A stretch of DNA of 64,000 nucleotides from the NCBI RefSeq assembly GCF_019355555.1, contig NZ_CP072141.1, positions 2,722,001 to 2,786,000 on the forward strand, written 5' to 3'. The stretch's first letter is position 1. The number at the start of each line of letters is the position of its first letter. The position numbers and the translations under genes are program-made. Positions 8,378-20,083 of the stretch are shown here, piece after piece. The stretch is from Rhizobium sp. L51/94. Lineage in GTDB: Bacteria; Pseudomonadota; Alphaproteobacteria; Rhizobiales; Rhizobiaceae. Below the pieces are notes generated by a model, which was not told the origin of the DNA, ran no database searches, and was given only the letters and a program-made list of their open reading frames with translations.

Positions 8378-10390
8378 TCATGGATAAAGCCGATCGAGCA
8401 TCGATCCGACCATCTCGATGCCGAGCCGCATGCCGCCGCGCGACAGCGGCAGATGGCGCCCGGTCGCCCGCGCCGACTTGCGGTCGACGAAGAAGCACTC
8501 CGAGCCCCTGCCTGAGATAGCATTCAGCCGCTGAAGGTTCTCAGACACATTCAGCGCGATCTCACCATCCGGATCGTCGCGAGAAAAGGCGATATTGCGG
8601 GCAAAGACCCGGGCCCAGTAGGTGCAGGCCATCAGAATTGCCAGCGTCTGGCGCACATTGCCCGGTTTGCGCACCAGGCTCCAGGACTGGCCGAGGGGCT
8701 TGGCCGCGGTGGTGACGTCGCGGTAGGCGGCATCGAGGTTTTGCGACAGGCGGATCAGCTCCAGGCCCGGACCGCTTCCGCCGGCGGCATCTAGCAAGGC
8801 CCGGAGCGCATCGAACCACTTGACCAGCGCCCCATCCAGCACGCCTCGCGTCTTCGCTGGAAAGACCAGGAAGGCAACCGCCGCACCGGCCGTCGCGCCG
8901 ATGATTGTTTCTCCGATACGTAGTTGCAGCACCTGTAGCGTCAGCGCGCCCGTCATGCCGTAGACCAAACATAGAACGATGGAGATGAAGAAGGTCATGG
9001 CCCCGTAGGACACTTGGATAAAGTAGAAGCCGAGAAAGATCGACACGACCGAAAGCAAGATGGCAATGGCGGTATGGCCCGCTACCACCAGCGCCAAGGC
9101 CATGCCGACGGCAATCCCCAGCACGGTGCCCATCGAGCGCTGAAACGCCTTCACAGCCGTATCGCCGCGCGAATTGGTGTTGGTGAACACCAGGAACGCC
9201 GTTAGCACCGCCCAGAACCAGCGCTCGCGGGACAACAGCAGACCGAAGACCATGGCGATGCCGGTGGCCAGCGTGATCTGCAGTGCCGATCGCATGGCGG
9301 CATCGTCGAGCGATAGTCTTGGCCACTTGATGACCGTGCGCGCGCCATTCCCGCCGGCGATATCGCTGAAACCCGTCATGCGGCCGAGAGACAGGGTTTC
9401 CGTCAGCGCATCGCGGGCGTCCCGGAGCCAGATCATCGCCCGCATCGTCTCGGAACTGCGCTTGTCCGCCATCGTCTCGAAGCCATCGGTCTCGCGCTCT
9501 AGCAGGGCGTCGTCATGGGCAATAACGGCGTGCACCAGCGCAAAGCTCGGCACGGCGCTCTGGCTCATCATGATGGCGCTTTCCGCCGCCAGATGGACGT
9601 CGAACAGACGCATGGAGATATCCACGGCCGGTGTATCGCTGGCGAGGGTACCGCTCGCCGGGGTATCGACGGCGGGTGCATCGTCGGACGGCTTGGGAAT
9701 GAAGCTCTCCGCCATCAGTACGACGTCCTTCAGCCGCTCCTCAGCCTGGAGCAGCGCGCGATGCTCGGCTTCCGAAATCCGACCGTCGCGGACGCTGACC
9801 GCAAGTTCGATCAGCATCTGGTTGACCCGGCCGAGCACGCTCTCCAGCGCCCGCAGCAGGTCCTTGCGCCAGTCGTCCGGCAGCAGGACGGATCGCACGC
9901 CGTGGGCGACCAGCGACGAGACCACCGAGCCGATCGCCACCAGCGGCATCTCACCCAGCCTGGGCTGGAAATAGGCACCCATGAAATAGGACATAAAGGC
10001 GAACATGCCCACCGCATTCCAGCGCACGCCGAGGGCCCTCACCCAGCTTGCGGCAAAGATGATGGCGAGGAAGGCGACATCGCTGATGTAGCGATGGTCC
10101 GCGAGCAGCGCTGCCAGTATGACGGCCAGCACGCTGGCCAGGCAGCCGATCAGCCGTGTCACCAACTGTTCCGAAGGACGCTTGTCGCGCACGGTGAAGC
10201 CGCCCTGGATCGACAGGAGTATCCCGAGTGCATAGGCGACATCGGGCAGCGGCACGATCGTTGAATGGATGACGAAGAGAATGCTGAATGATAGCACCAC
10301 GGTCAGCGTCACCCGCGAGGCCTGTCGCAGCCGCGAAAATGCCGGGTCGTTGGCGGCCAGCCAATCACGAAACCGATGGGCGATGTGCAT
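8378..10390 (-). CDS. FUSC family inner-membrane protein
   Basis: The 670-residue product has two hydrophobic blocks (about residues 20-165 and 367-505), each with several membrane helices, separated by a soluble segment rich in acidic and alanine residues and followed by a soluble C-terminal part. This duplicated layout, and the block GLLLSRERWFWAVLTAFLVF with nearby FQRSMGTVLGIAVG, are typical of the fusaric-acid-resistance / aromatic acid exporter (AaeB, YccS) family. The start ATG 10390 has AAGGA 5 bases upstream. No periplasmic adaptor (AaeA-type) gene is adjacent, so it may act alone; the substrate is unknown. Confidence 0.85.
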   Translation of the reverse strand: MHIAHRFRDWLAANDPAFSRLRQASRVTLTVVLSFSILFVIHSTIVPLPDVAYALGILLSIQGGFTVRDKRPSEQLVTRLIGCLASVLAVILAALLADHRYISDVAFLAIIFAASWVRALGVRWNAVGMFAFMSYFMGAYFQPRLGEMPLVAIGSVVSSLVAHGVRSVLLPDDWRKDLLRALESVLGRVNQMLIELAVSVRDGRISEAEHRALLQAEERLKDVVLMAESFIPKPSDDAPAVDTPASGTLASDTPAVDISMRLFDVHLAAESAIMMSQSAVPSFALVHAVIAHDDALLERETDGFETMADKRSSETMRAMIWLRDARDALTETLSLGRMTGFSDIAGGNGARTVIKWPRLSLDDAAMRSALQITLATGIAMVFGLLLSRERWFWAVLTAFLVFTNTNSRGDTAVKAFQRSMGTVLGIAVGMALALVVAGHTAIAILLSVVSIFLGFYFIQVSYGAMTFFISIVLCLVYGMTGALTLQVLQLRIGETIIGATAGAAVAFLVFPAKTRGVLDGALVKWFDALRALLDAAGGSGPGLELIRLSQNLDAAYRDVTTAAKPLGQSWSLVRKPGNVRQTLAILMACTYWARVFARNIAFSRDDPDGEIALNVSENLQRLNAISGRGSECFFVDRKSARATGRHLPLSRGGMRLGIEMVGSMLDRLYP

Positions 10391-10435
10391 CAGGATCCTT
10401 CGTCGTTAAACGCATCGCCAGCCTGTGGCGTCAGG

Positions 10436-10978
10436 CTACGGCTGCTTGGCGATATCCTGCATGGCAGCCTTGAGGGAACTCGGCTTACCATTGTCGTCCG
10501 TCGTCAGGATGTCGTCGACCACCAGTTTTCCGCCTTCGGTCAGAACCTCGAAGCGAACTTCCGTGAAGGCGTCAGACGCTGCAGCGTCGTCGGCGCCCAT
10601 GCAGCGCGACTTCTGGAACCGCGCCACCACCTCGGTCTTGCCGCCCGATACAGCCCCGGGAACGATCGTCACGTTCTCGAGCGGACAGGCATCCTGGCTG
10701 CCGACAATGACGTCGTAGTCGAACGGCGAGATGCCGTCTTCCGTCGCCGGATAATTCTGGGCGGCCTGGTAGCCACGGATGAAATCGGCGCTGAACAGCT
10801 GCCGCAGGTGCGACGCATCGAATATGTCCTGCCAGTCGCCGTCGCCCCCGGCCCAGTTGGCTACCGTCGCATCCATGATGGTCTTCACCGGAGAAACGGC
10901 AGGATCTGCGGCGAAGGCGCCGGGCGCCTGGATCAACACAAGGGCGGCGATGAGGTATGCAGGCAGCGATCGGGGCAT
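10436..10978 (-). CDS. Secreted hypothetical protein
   Basis: The 180-residue product begins MPRSLPAYLIAALVLIQAPG and has a clear Sec signal peptide ending at AFA-AD. The mature part has two cysteines (in SQDACPLEN and KSRCMGAD) that could form a disulfide, and a regular alternating pattern suggesting a small alpha+beta domain: FSADFIRGYQAAQ, then FDYDVIVGSQDA, VVARFQKSR and VRFEVLTEGGKLVVDDI. It resembles the DUF3828-type periplasmic fold in outline, but I am not certain. ATG 10978 has ACGGA upstream; an in-frame GTG at 10996 is the alternative. Function unknown. Confidence 0.75.
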   Translation of the reverse strand: MPRSLPAYLIAALVLIQAPGAFAADPAVSPVKTIMDATVANWAGGDGDWQDIFDASHLRQLFSADFIRGYQAAQNYPATEDGISPFDYDVIVGSQDACPLENVTIVPGAVSGGKTEVVARFQKSRCMGADDAAASDAFTEVRFEVLTEGGKLVVDDILTTDDNGKPSSLKAAMQDIAKQP

Positions 10979-11116
10979 GGCAATGTCCGTAAACACACAA
11001 AATATCGTTGTAAAATCGGCTATATCGGCGAGCCTTACAAGCGCCTCGCACTAGAAAAGCGGTGATTGGCCGGGCAGATTTGACGCGCAAAAAGGCGAAT
11101 TCTGCGCCCTTCCCGG

Positions 11117-11145
11117 CTTTGCCTCGGCGCCCCGCGGTGCTATAG
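11117..11145 (+). promoter_or_regulatory. Predicted promoter of icd
   Basis: CTTTGC (11117-11122), a 17-base spacer and CTATAG (11140-11145) match the rhizobial housekeeping promoter pattern CTTGAC-N17-CTATAT. It lies 62 bases before the icd start codon. Confidence 0.5.
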
Positions 11146-11207
11146 CGCTCGAGACTTCAAGTCCAACACACCGGGCCGCCCGGCCATAAGCAGAACGAGG
11201 CAGATAT

Positions 11208-12419
11208 ATGGAAAAGATCAAGGTTGCAAACCCCGTCGTCGATCTCGACGGCGACGAGATGACCCGCATCATCTGGCAGTTGATCAAGGATAAGCTCATC
11301 CTTCCCTACCTCGACCTCGACATCCAGTATTACGATCTGTCGGTCGAAAATCGCGACGCCACGAACGACCAGGTGACGATCGACGCAGCCCACGCCATCA
11401 AGAAATACGGCGTCGGAATCAAGTGCGCGACGATCACTCCGGACGAAGACCGCGTCAAGGAATTCAACCTGAAGCAGATGTGGAAGTCGCCGAACGGCAC
11501 GATCCGCAACATCCTCGGCGGCGTCATCTTCCGCGAGCCGATCATCTGCGAAAACGTGCCGCGCCTCGTTCCCGGCTGGACCAAGCCGATCGTCGTCGGC
11601 CGTCACGCCTTCGGCGACCAGTACAAGGCCACCGACTTCAAATTCCCGGGCAAGGGCAAGCTGTCGATCAAGTTCGTCGGCGAAGACGGCGCCGTCATCG
11701 AGAAGGAAGTCTACGACGCACCGGGCGCCGGCGTGGCTCTGGCCATGTACAACCTCGACGAATCGATCCGCGATTTCGCCCGCGCTTCGCTGAACTACGG
11801 CCTGATGCGCAAGTGGCCCGTCTATCTGTCGACCAAGAACACCATCCTGAAAGCCTATGACGGTCGCTTCAAGGATATCTTCCAGGAAGTCTTCGACGCT
11901 GAATTCAAGACCCAGTTCGATGCCCTGAAGATCACCTACGAGCACCGCCTGATCGACGACATGGTCGCCTCGGCTCTCAAGTGGTCCGGCGGTTATGTCT
12001 GGGCTTGCAAGAACTACGACGGCGACGTCCAGTCCGACATCGTCGCCCAAGGCTTTGGCTCGCTCGGCCTGATGACCTCGGTGCTGCTGTCGCCAGACGG
12101 CCAGACCGTGGAAGCAGAAGCAGCCCACGGCACCGTGACCCGCCACTACCGCCAGCACCAGAAGGGACAGGAGACATCGACGAACTCGATCGCCTCGATC
12201 TTCGCCTGGACACGTGGCCTCGCTCACCGCGCCAAGCTCGACGACAACGCAGCGCTCGCAAAGTTTGCAGCGACGCTCGAAACCGTCTGCGTCGACACGG
12301 TCGAAAGCGGCTTCATGACCAAGGATCTGGCCCTGCTCATCGGCCCCGACCAGCCCTGGCTGTCGACGACTGCCTTCCTCGACAAGGTCGATGAAAATCT
12401 CCAGAAGGCAATGGCATAA
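11208..12419 (+). CDS. icd: NADP-dependent isocitrate dehydrogenase
   Basis: This TCA-cycle enzyme oxidatively decarboxylates isocitrate to 2-oxoglutarate and produces NADPH. The 403-residue product begins [20 protein letters not shown] and is of the dimeric, eukaryote-like IDH type found in rhizobia rather than the E. coli type. Visible family segments are [11 protein letters not shown], the substrate-loop [12 protein letters not shown], the [17 protein letters not shown] region ([13 protein letters not shown]) and the C-terminal [12 protein letters not shown]. The start ATG has GAGGCAG upstream. A promoter-like element precedes it and a hairpin terminator follows. Confidence 0.97.
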   Translation: MEKIKVANPVVDLDGDEMTRIIWQLIKDKLILPYLDLDIQYYDLSVENRDATNDQVTIDAAHAIKKYGVGIKCATITPDEDRVKEFNLKQMWKSPNGTIRNILGGVIFREPIICENVPRLVPGWTKPIVVGRHAFGDQYKATDFKFPGKGKLSIKFVGEDGAVIEKEVYDAPGAGVALAMYNLDESIRDFARASLNYGLMRKWPVYLSTKNTILKAYDGRFKDIFQEVFDAEFKTQFDALKITYEHRLIDDMVASALKWSGGYVWACKNYDGDVQSDIVAQGFGSLGLMTSVLLSPDGQTVEAEAAHGTVTRHYRQHQKGQETSTNSIASIFAWTRGLAHRAKLDDNAALAKFAATLETVCVDTVESGFMTKDLALLIGPDQPWLSTTAFLDKVDENLQKAMA

Positions 12420-12444
12420 GCCATTATCTTAATGTGATCGGCGG

Positions 12445-12469
12445 ACGGCGGGGACTTCCCCGCCGTTTC
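12445..12469 (+). terminator. Terminator after icd
   Basis: ACGGCGGGG, loop ACTT, CCCCGCCGT forms a perfect 9-bp stem at 12445-12466, followed by TTTCC. It lies 26 bases past the icd stop and before the GNAT gene. The T tract is short, so some readthrough is likely. Confidence 0.6.
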
Positions 12470-12497
12470 CATATCTGCAGGCCGGAGACCGGATCCG

Positions 12498-12944
12498 ATG
12501 ACCAACACCATTCGTCCGCTGAAGCTTGACGACCGCACCGCCTGGGAGCCGCTCTGGCAAGCCTACCAGCGCTTCTACGAGGTCGAGCTCCCGCCGGAAA
12601 CGACAAACCGGACATGGGCGCGATTTCATGACCCAAACGAGCATATGCAGGCGCTCGGCGCTTTCGATGACTTTGGCCGGCTGGTGGGCATCGTCCACGC
12701 CATCTTCCACCGCTCGACGTGGATGCCGGAATGGACCTGCTATCTGCAGGACCTCTATGTCGAGCGCGATCAACGCGGCAAGGGCACGGGTGCAGCCCTT
12801 ATCGAGGCGGTGGCGGACCTTGCCCGGGCCAATAACGCCGGTCGCCTCTACTGGATGACCCACGAAACCAATACCGCTGCCCAGCGCCTCTACGACCACG
12901 TCGCGGCACGATCCGGCTTCATCCAGTATCGCAAGGCCCTATAG
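12498..12944 (+). CDS. GNAT family N-acetyltransferase
   Basis: The 148-residue product has the GNAT fold. The acetyl-CoA pyrophosphate-binding motif A appears as LYVERDQRGKGTGAALIEA (residues about 88-106), and motif B as RLYWMTHETNTAAQRLYDHV. Upstream, TCYLQDLYVE gives the beta strand that precedes motif A. The protein ends with SGFIQYRKAL, as in many amino-acid or aminoglycoside-type acetyltransferases. The acceptor substrate cannot be inferred. The gene lies between the icd terminator and the convergent alaS terminator, so it may be expressed by readthrough or from its own weak promoter. Confidence 0.88.
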   Translation: MTNTIRPLKLDDRTAWEPLWQAYQRFYEVELPPETTNRTWARFHDPNEHMQALGAFDDFGRLVGIVHAIFHRSTWMPEWTCYLQDLYVERDQRGKGTGAALIEAVADLARANNAGRLYWMTHETNTAAQRLYDHVAARSGFIQYRKAL

Positions 12945-12960
12945 CAAGCCATTGTAAAAC

Positions 12961-12993
12961 GAAAAATGGCGGAAGCTGATCGCTCCCGCCATT
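12961..12993 (-). terminator. Intrinsic terminator of alaS
   Basis: AATGGCGG (12965-12972) pairs with CCGCCATT (12986-12993). On the minus strand the stem is followed by TTTTC. It is 26 bases past the alaS stop and also sits 17 bases past the GNAT stop, so it may serve both convergent genes. Confidence 0.8.
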
Positions 12994-13018
12994 CCAAATC
13001 TTAAAATCTCAGCACCTG

Positions 13019-15679
<2,661 letters not shown>

Positions 15680-15728
15680 GCTATGCCCTTATCGCTGCCG
15701 TCGGCAGTCCCCATACAAAATCCACTGG

Positions 15729-15757
15729 CTTTTATCGCTCGCTCTCGATCCTGTCCA
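15729..15757 (-). promoter_or_regulatory. Possible promoter of alaS
   Basis: Read on the minus strand: TGGACA, 17 bases, TAAAAG, ending 50 bases before the alaS start. The match is moderate; readthrough from recA is an alternative source of transcription. Confidence 0.35.
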
Positions 15758-15842
15758 GCCGCACGAACGAAAGCGGTCGCACATCCCGAAAGACGTGCGG
15801 CCGACAGCTTGAACTTACCCTTCGACCTTGCGGCCGGTACCG

Positions 15843-16931
15843 TTACATATCGGCGGCAACGTCGCCGTCGTTGGCATCGGGACCGCCGTTCACCAGCAGC
15901 TTGTCGGCGATCAGGCCGGCACTCTGGCGCAGCATCGTCTCGATCTCCTTTGCCAGTTCCGGATTGTCGCGCAGGAAGATCTTGGCGTTCTCGCGACCCT
16001 GCCCGAGGCGCTGGCTGTTATAGGAGAACCAGGCACCGGACTTCTCGACGATGCCGGCCTTGACGCCGAGATCGACGAGTTCGCCGGTCTTCGAGACGCC
16101 TTCGCCATACATGATGTCGAACTCGACCTGCTTGAAGGGAGGCGCCATCTTGTTCTTGACGACCTTGACGCGCGTCTGGTTGCCGATGACCTCTTCGCGA
16201 TCCTTGACCGCACCGATGCGGCGGATGTCGAGGCGGACCGAGGCGTAGAATTTCAGCGCGTTACCGCCGGTCGTCGTTTCCGGCGACCCGAACATCACGC
16301 CGATCTTCATGCGGATCTGGTTGATGAAGATGACCATCGTGTTCGACTTCGAGATCGACGCGGTCAGCTTGCGCAGCGCCTGGCTCATCAGGCGTGCTTG
16401 CAGGCCTGGCAGGCTGTCGCCCATTTCGCCTTCGATTTCAGCTCGCGGCGTCAAGGCCGCAACGGAGTCGATGACCAGAACGTCGATGGCGCCGGAGCGT
16501 ACCAGCGTGTCTGTGATTTCGAGAGCCTGCTCGCCGGTGTCGGGCTGCGAGATCAGGAGGTTCTGGAGATCGACGCCGAGCTTGCGGGCATAGACCGGGT
16601 CGAGCGCATGTTCGGCGTCGACGAAGGCGCAGATGCCGCCCTTTTTCTGGGCTTCGGCAATGGTCTGCAGCGCCAGCGTCGTCTTGCCCGAGCTTTCCGG
16701 TCCATAGATCTCGACGATACGCCCCTTCGGCAATCCACCGATGCCAAGTGCGATATCGAGGCTCAAGGAGCCCGTGGATACTGTCTCGATCTCGACGATG
16801 CTTTCATTCGAGCCGAGCTTCATGATCGAGCCCTTGCCGAATGCCCTCTCGATCTGAGAGAGTGCGGCTTCGAGCGCCTTGCTTTTGTCCACCGATTTTT
16901 CCTCTACGAGCCGCAAACTATTCTGTGACAT
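15843..16931 (-). CDS. recA: Recombinase A
   Basis: RecA forms ATP-dependent filaments on single-stranded DNA, drives strand exchange and activates LexA self-cleavage. The 362-residue product starts [20 protein letters not shown]. Walker A is GPESSGKT at residues 77-84; the segments [25 protein letters not shown] and the L2-loop region [20 protein letters not shown] are intact, and the tail is acidic ([11 protein letters not shown]). The frame is open for 32 more codons upstream, but that extension is not family-like and GGTGGATC precedes ATG 16931. SOS-type operators lie upstream. Confidence 0.98.
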   Translation of the reverse strand: MSQNSLRLVEEKSVDKSKALEAALSQIERAFGKGSIMKLGSNESIVEIETVSTGSLSLDIALGIGGLPKGRIVEIYGPESSGKTTLALQTIAEAQKKGGICAFVDAEHALDPVYARKLGVDLQNLLISQPDTGEQALEITDTLVRSGAIDVLVIDSVAALTPRAEIEGEMGDSLPGLQARLMSQALRKLTASISKSNTMVIFINQIRMKIGVMFGSPETTTGGNALKFYASVRLDIRRIGAVKDREEVIGNQTRVKVVKNKMAPPFKQVEFDIMYGEGVSKTGELVDLGVKAGIVEKSGAWFSYNSQRLGQGRENAKIFLRDNPELAKEIETMLRQSAGLIADKLLVNGGPDANDGDVAADM

Positions 16932-16999
16932 GAGATCCACCTTTAGGTTATTGAAGCCGCACAGGCAATGAAGCAGTTGATGTCGTTTTTGTACTTGAT

Positions 17000-17016
17000 T
17001 TGTTCCGGTTCCGCAA
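17000..17016 (-). promoter_or_regulatory. SOS (LexA-type) operator of recA, TTG-N11-CAA
   Basis: The element TTG-N11-CAA, reported as the recA operator core in Rhizobium etli, is present exactly, 69 bases upstream of the recA start codon. It contains a GTTC-CG-GTTC pair, reminiscent of the GTTC half-sites of alphaproteobacterial LexA boxes. It overlaps a CTTGCG element that could be the -35 region. Confidence 0.6.
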
Positions 17017-17058
17017 GGGGCCTTCAAATAATTGAAACAAAAAGGTAAAATGACCTTT

Positions 17059-17073
17059 GTTCTATATTTGTTT
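17059..17073 (-). promoter_or_regulatory. Second LexA-box-like site (GTTC-N7-GTTT)
   Basis: GTTC-TATATTT-GTTT differs by one base from the alphaproteobacterial LexA consensus GTTC-N7-GTTC. It lies about 128 bases upstream of recA and 99 bases upstream of psuK, so it could touch either promoter. Confidence 0.35.
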
Positions 17074-17171
17074 TCCTTTTTTGCCGCAAAGACTTAGGCG
17101 ATCCTCAGCAGGCTTTCTGGGGTTTGCAAATGCGGGTCGATTCGGCTCTTTCGAAATGACCGGGGCTGGGT

Positions 17172-18116
17172 ATGTCTAAGCAAATTCTCGTGCTCGGCGG
17201 CGCTCACATCGACAGGCGTGGCCGCATCTTCGGAGAGACCGATCCAGGCGCCAGCAATCCGGGCGCTTGGTTCGAGGAACCGGGCGGCGGCGGCTTCAAT
17301 GCGGCCCGCAATCTCGCCCGGCTTCACCATGACGTGCGGATGATCTCGCCTCGCGGCGGCGATGCTCTTGGCGACATGGTGGCGGCCGCCGCCCGCGAGG
17401 CTGGCGTCGACGACCGCCCGTTCGTCTTTCTCGATCGCACGACGCCGAGCTACACGGCGATCATCGAAAAAGACGGAAACCTGGTCATCGCGTTGGCCGA
17501 TATGGAGCTCTACAAGCTCTTCAGCCCTCGCCGCCTGCTGATCCGCGCCATCCGCGATTCATTCGCATCGGCGGACCTCATTCTCTTCGACGCCAATCTG
17601 CCGGCCGAAACACTGGCTGCGATTGCCCGCAAGGCGGTCGATCTCGGCAAGCCGCTGGCAGCCATTGCCATCTCCCCGGCCAAGGTCGTGCGCCTCAAAC
17701 CCTGCCTTGCCGATATCGACTATCTGTTTCTCAACCAGTCGGAAGCCGCAGCCCTCACCGGCAGCAGGCCGGACGATCCGCTGCAGTGGGTGAGCCAGTT
17801 GCAGGCCCTTGGTCTCAAGGGTGGCGTCATCACGCGAGGGCAGCAGCCTCTCGTCGCCTTTGACGGCCGCATCACCCTCACCTTGGAGCCTCCAGCTGTG
17901 GACGACGTCGCCGACGTCACTGGCGCCGGCGATTCGCTAGCGGCCGGGGTGCTTTCGGCGCTGATGGACGGTCTCGATCTCGCCGAGGCGGTGCGCCACG
18001 GCGCTGCAGCGGCCGCAATCACGGTTCAGTCGCCGTTTGCAACGGCCGCTAATCTGTCGCCGGAGCATCTTCGTCAGGTTCTCGCCCTTGTCGGCGCGCC
18101 CAAAATACTGTCATGA
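17172..18116 (+). CDS. psuK: PfkB-family carbohydrate kinase, probable pseudouridine kinase
   Basis: The 314-residue product is a ribokinase/PfkB-fold sugar or nucleoside kinase. The N-terminal signature reads EEPGGGGFNAARNLARL, and the C-terminal anion-hole/catalytic motif is DVTGAGDSLAAG with catalytic Asp254. Immediately downstream on the same strand is psuG, so the likely reaction is ATP-dependent phosphorylation of pseudouridine to its 5'-phosphate. The N-terminus MSKQILVLGGAHIDRRGRIF is typical of PsuK-type kinases. It starts 240 bases from the divergent recA start. Confidence 0.88.
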   Translation: MSKQILVLGGAHIDRRGRIFGETDPGASNPGAWFEEPGGGGFNAARNLARLHHDVRMISPRGGDALGDMVAAAAREAGVDDRPFVFLDRTTPSYTAIIEKDGNLVIALADMELYKLFSPRRLLIRAIRDSFASADLILFDANLPAETLAAIARKAVDLGKPLAAIAISPAKVVRLKPCLADIDYLFLNQSEAAALTGSRPDDPLQWVSQLQALGLKGGVITRGQQPLVAFDGRITLTLEPPAVDDVADVTGAGDSLAAGVLSALMDGLDLAEAVRHGAAAAAITVQSPFATAANLSPEHLRQVLALVGAPKILS

Positions 18117-18162
18117 AGCCCCATCCCGCCCATCAAACCCGCAAATTCAGGTGGACAAGACC

Positions 18163-19089
18163 ATGACCAAACCATTTTCCGCGCTGTTGCCGATCTCCTA
18201 TTCAAGCGAAGTTGCCGCTGCCAAGGCACGCGGCGCACCGATCGTCGCGCTCGAATCGACGATCATCACCCATGGCATGCCCTATCCCGGCAACATCGAC
18301 ATGGCCCGCAGCGTCGAGGCGATCATCCGCGAGGAAGGCGCCGTCCCGGCCACCATTGCTGTCATCCACGGAACGTTGCACATCGGTCTTGAACCGGCCG
18401 AGCTCGAGAGCCTCGCCCAGACCACGGACGCGATGAAAGTATCGCGCGCCGACCTAGCCTTTGCAATTGCGGAGCGCCGCACCGGGGCAACCACGGTTGC
18501 AGCCACGATGATTGCGGCAGCCCGGGCTGGCATCAAGGTGTTTGCCACCGGCGGCATCGGTGGTGTGCATCGCGGCGCCGAGACCAGCTTCGATATCTCG
18601 GCCGACCTCGAGGAGCTGGCACGTACCGGCGTCATCGTTGTCTGCGCCGGCGCCAAGGCAATCCTCGATATCCCGAAGACGCTGGAAGTCCTGGAGACCC
18701 GTGGTGTTCCCGTCGTCACCTTCGGCAGCCCGGAATTCCCTGCCTTCTGGTCGCGTGCCTCCGGCCTGCCAAGCCCGCTGACGCTGAACAGCCCGGCGGC
18801 AATCGCCAATTTCCAGACTATGCGCGAGCAGCTGGGTATCGATGGCGGCATGCTGGTTGCCAATCCCGTGCCGGAGGAAGACCAGATCGAGCGCGAGGAA
18901 ATGGAGATCTACATCGAGCGCGCGCTCGACAGCGCCGAGCGCGAGGAAGTGGTCGGCAAGGCCGTCACGCCCTACCTGCTCAGCACGATCTTCGACATCA
19001 CTGGTGGCCGCAGCCTGAAAACCAACATCGCGCTGGTCGAAAACAATGCACGGCTCGCTGCCGAAATCGCCGTCGCTCTGGCGGATTAA
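18163..19089 (+). CDS. psuG: Pseudouridine-5'-phosphate glycosidase
   Basis: PsuG reversibly splits the C-C glycosidic bond of pseudouridine 5'-phosphate into uracil and ribose 5-phosphate, using Mn2+ and a catalytic lysine. The 308-residue product shows the family segments ALESTIITHGMPYP, GATTVAATMIAA, FATGGIGGVHRGAE, VVCAGAKAILDIPKTLE and ETRGVPVVTFG. ATG 18163 was chosen because the upstream extension (open to 18037) overlaps psuK and is not family-like. With psuK, 46 bases upstream, it forms a two-gene salvage/catabolic operon closed by a strong terminator. Confidence 0.96.
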   Translation: MTKPFSALLPISYSSEVAAAKARGAPIVALESTIITHGMPYPGNIDMARSVEAIIREEGAVPATIAVIHGTLHIGLEPAELESLAQTTDAMKVSRADLAFAIAERRTGATTVAATMIAAARAGIKVFATGGIGGVHRGAETSFDISADLEELARTGVIVVCAGAKAILDIPKTLEVLETRGVPVVTFGSPEFPAFWSRASGLPSPLTLNSPAAIANFQTMREQLGIDGGMLVANPVPEEDQIEREEMEIYIERALDSAEREEVVGKAVTPYLLSTIFDITGGRSLKTNIALVENNARLAAEIAVALAD

Positions 19090-19114
19090 GCAGAAACGTC
19101 GCGCACCGAAGCTG

Positions 19115-19140
19115 CCGCGCCGGTCTCCGGCGCGGTTTTT
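19115..19140 (+). terminator. Intrinsic terminator of psuK-psuG
   Basis: CCGCGCCGG, loop TCT, CCGGCGCGG form a perfect 9-bp stem followed by TTTTTCGTTT. It lies 25 bases past the psuG stop. Confidence 0.9.
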
Positions 19141-19169
19141 CGTTTCAGGACGCTAGCAGGAAACCTCCC

Positions 19170-20066
19170 GTGCCAGATATCTTACCTCTAGCCGACGCAG
19201 GGCCACGCGACAGCCGCATACCGCTGGCAGCCCTGATACTTGGCGGCGCTGCCATCGGTGGCTCACCGATTTTCGTACGCCTGTCTGAGGTGGGTCCGCT
19301 TGCCACGGCGTTCTGGCGTGTGGCGCTGGCGCTCCTGCCGCTACTTCTCGTCTCACTCGCCAGCCGCCGGAAGTCCGCTGTTCAACCGCGTAACCTGTCG
19401 GAATGCTTGATGCTGGTCCTGCCGGGGCTGTTCCTCGCCACGGATCTCGTCACCTGGCACCTCTCCATCCACATGACATCCGTTGCCAATGCGACGCTGC
19501 TTGCCAATCTGGCGCCGATTTTCGTCGCAGCCATCGGCTGGCTGTTCCTCGGCGCCCGGATCACCACACTTTTCCTGCTCGGGCTGGCAACGGCGCTGGT
19601 CGGCATCGTCACCCTGAAGGGCGGCCTTTCCGGTCTTGCCAACGGCGATCTCAGGGGAGATGGCCTGGCAACAGTCGCAGCGCTGTTCTACGCCGGATAT
19701 ATTCTGGTGATCGGCAGGCTCAGAACCCGGTTCGACACGCTGCAGATCATGGTCTGGAGCACGGCCGCCGCAACCATCTGTCTTTTCCCGGTGGCCCTCA
19801 TGATCGAGGGCGTCATGCTGCCACCAAGCCTGTTCGGCTGGCTCATGCTGATCGGGCTGGCCTTCATCAGCCATGCCGGCGGCCAGGTGGCGATCACCTA
19901 TGCGCTCGCCTACCTGCCGGCCGCATTCTCATCGCTGACGTTGTTGCTGCAGCCGGTGGTCGCCGCCTTACTGGCCTGGGCGCTGCTGAGTGAGAGCATC
20001 GGCCCGCTGCAGGCCATCGGTGGCGCCATCGTGCTGGCCGGCATCCTGATCGCCCGACGCGGCTGA
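19170..20066 (+). CDS. EamA/DMT family transporter
   Basis: The 298-residue product has about ten membrane helices arranged as two EamA repeats (first from about residue 20, second from about residue 155, beginning GDGLATVAALFYAGYILVIG). The end of each repeat carries the family pattern around ANLAPIFVAAIGWLFLGARI and LLLQPVVAALLAWALLSESI. It starts at GTG with AGGA 8 bases upstream. EamA proteins are drug/metabolite exporters; the substrate is unknown. It converges on cckA with a gap of only 17 bases and has no visible terminator between. Confidence 0.88.
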   Translation: MPDILPLADAGPRDSRIPLAALILGGAAIGGSPIFVRLSEVGPLATAFWRVALALLPLLLVSLASRRKSAVQPRNLSECLMLVLPGLFLATDLVTWHLSIHMTSVANATLLANLAPIFVAAIGWLFLGARITTLFLLGLATALVGIVTLKGGLSGLANGDLRGDGLATVAALFYAGYILVIGRLRTRFDTLQIMVWSTAAATICLFPVALMIEGVMLPPSLFGWLMLIGLAFISHAGGQVAITYALAYLPAAFSSLTLLLQPVVAALLAWALLSESIGPLQAIGGAIVLAGILIARRG

Positions 20067-20083
20067 ACCGTCACGCTTGCCGA

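Noticed and set aside
16932..17027. N-terminal extension of recA by 32 codons
   Set aside because: Overlaps the ribosome site of ATG 16931 and has no resemblance to RecA.
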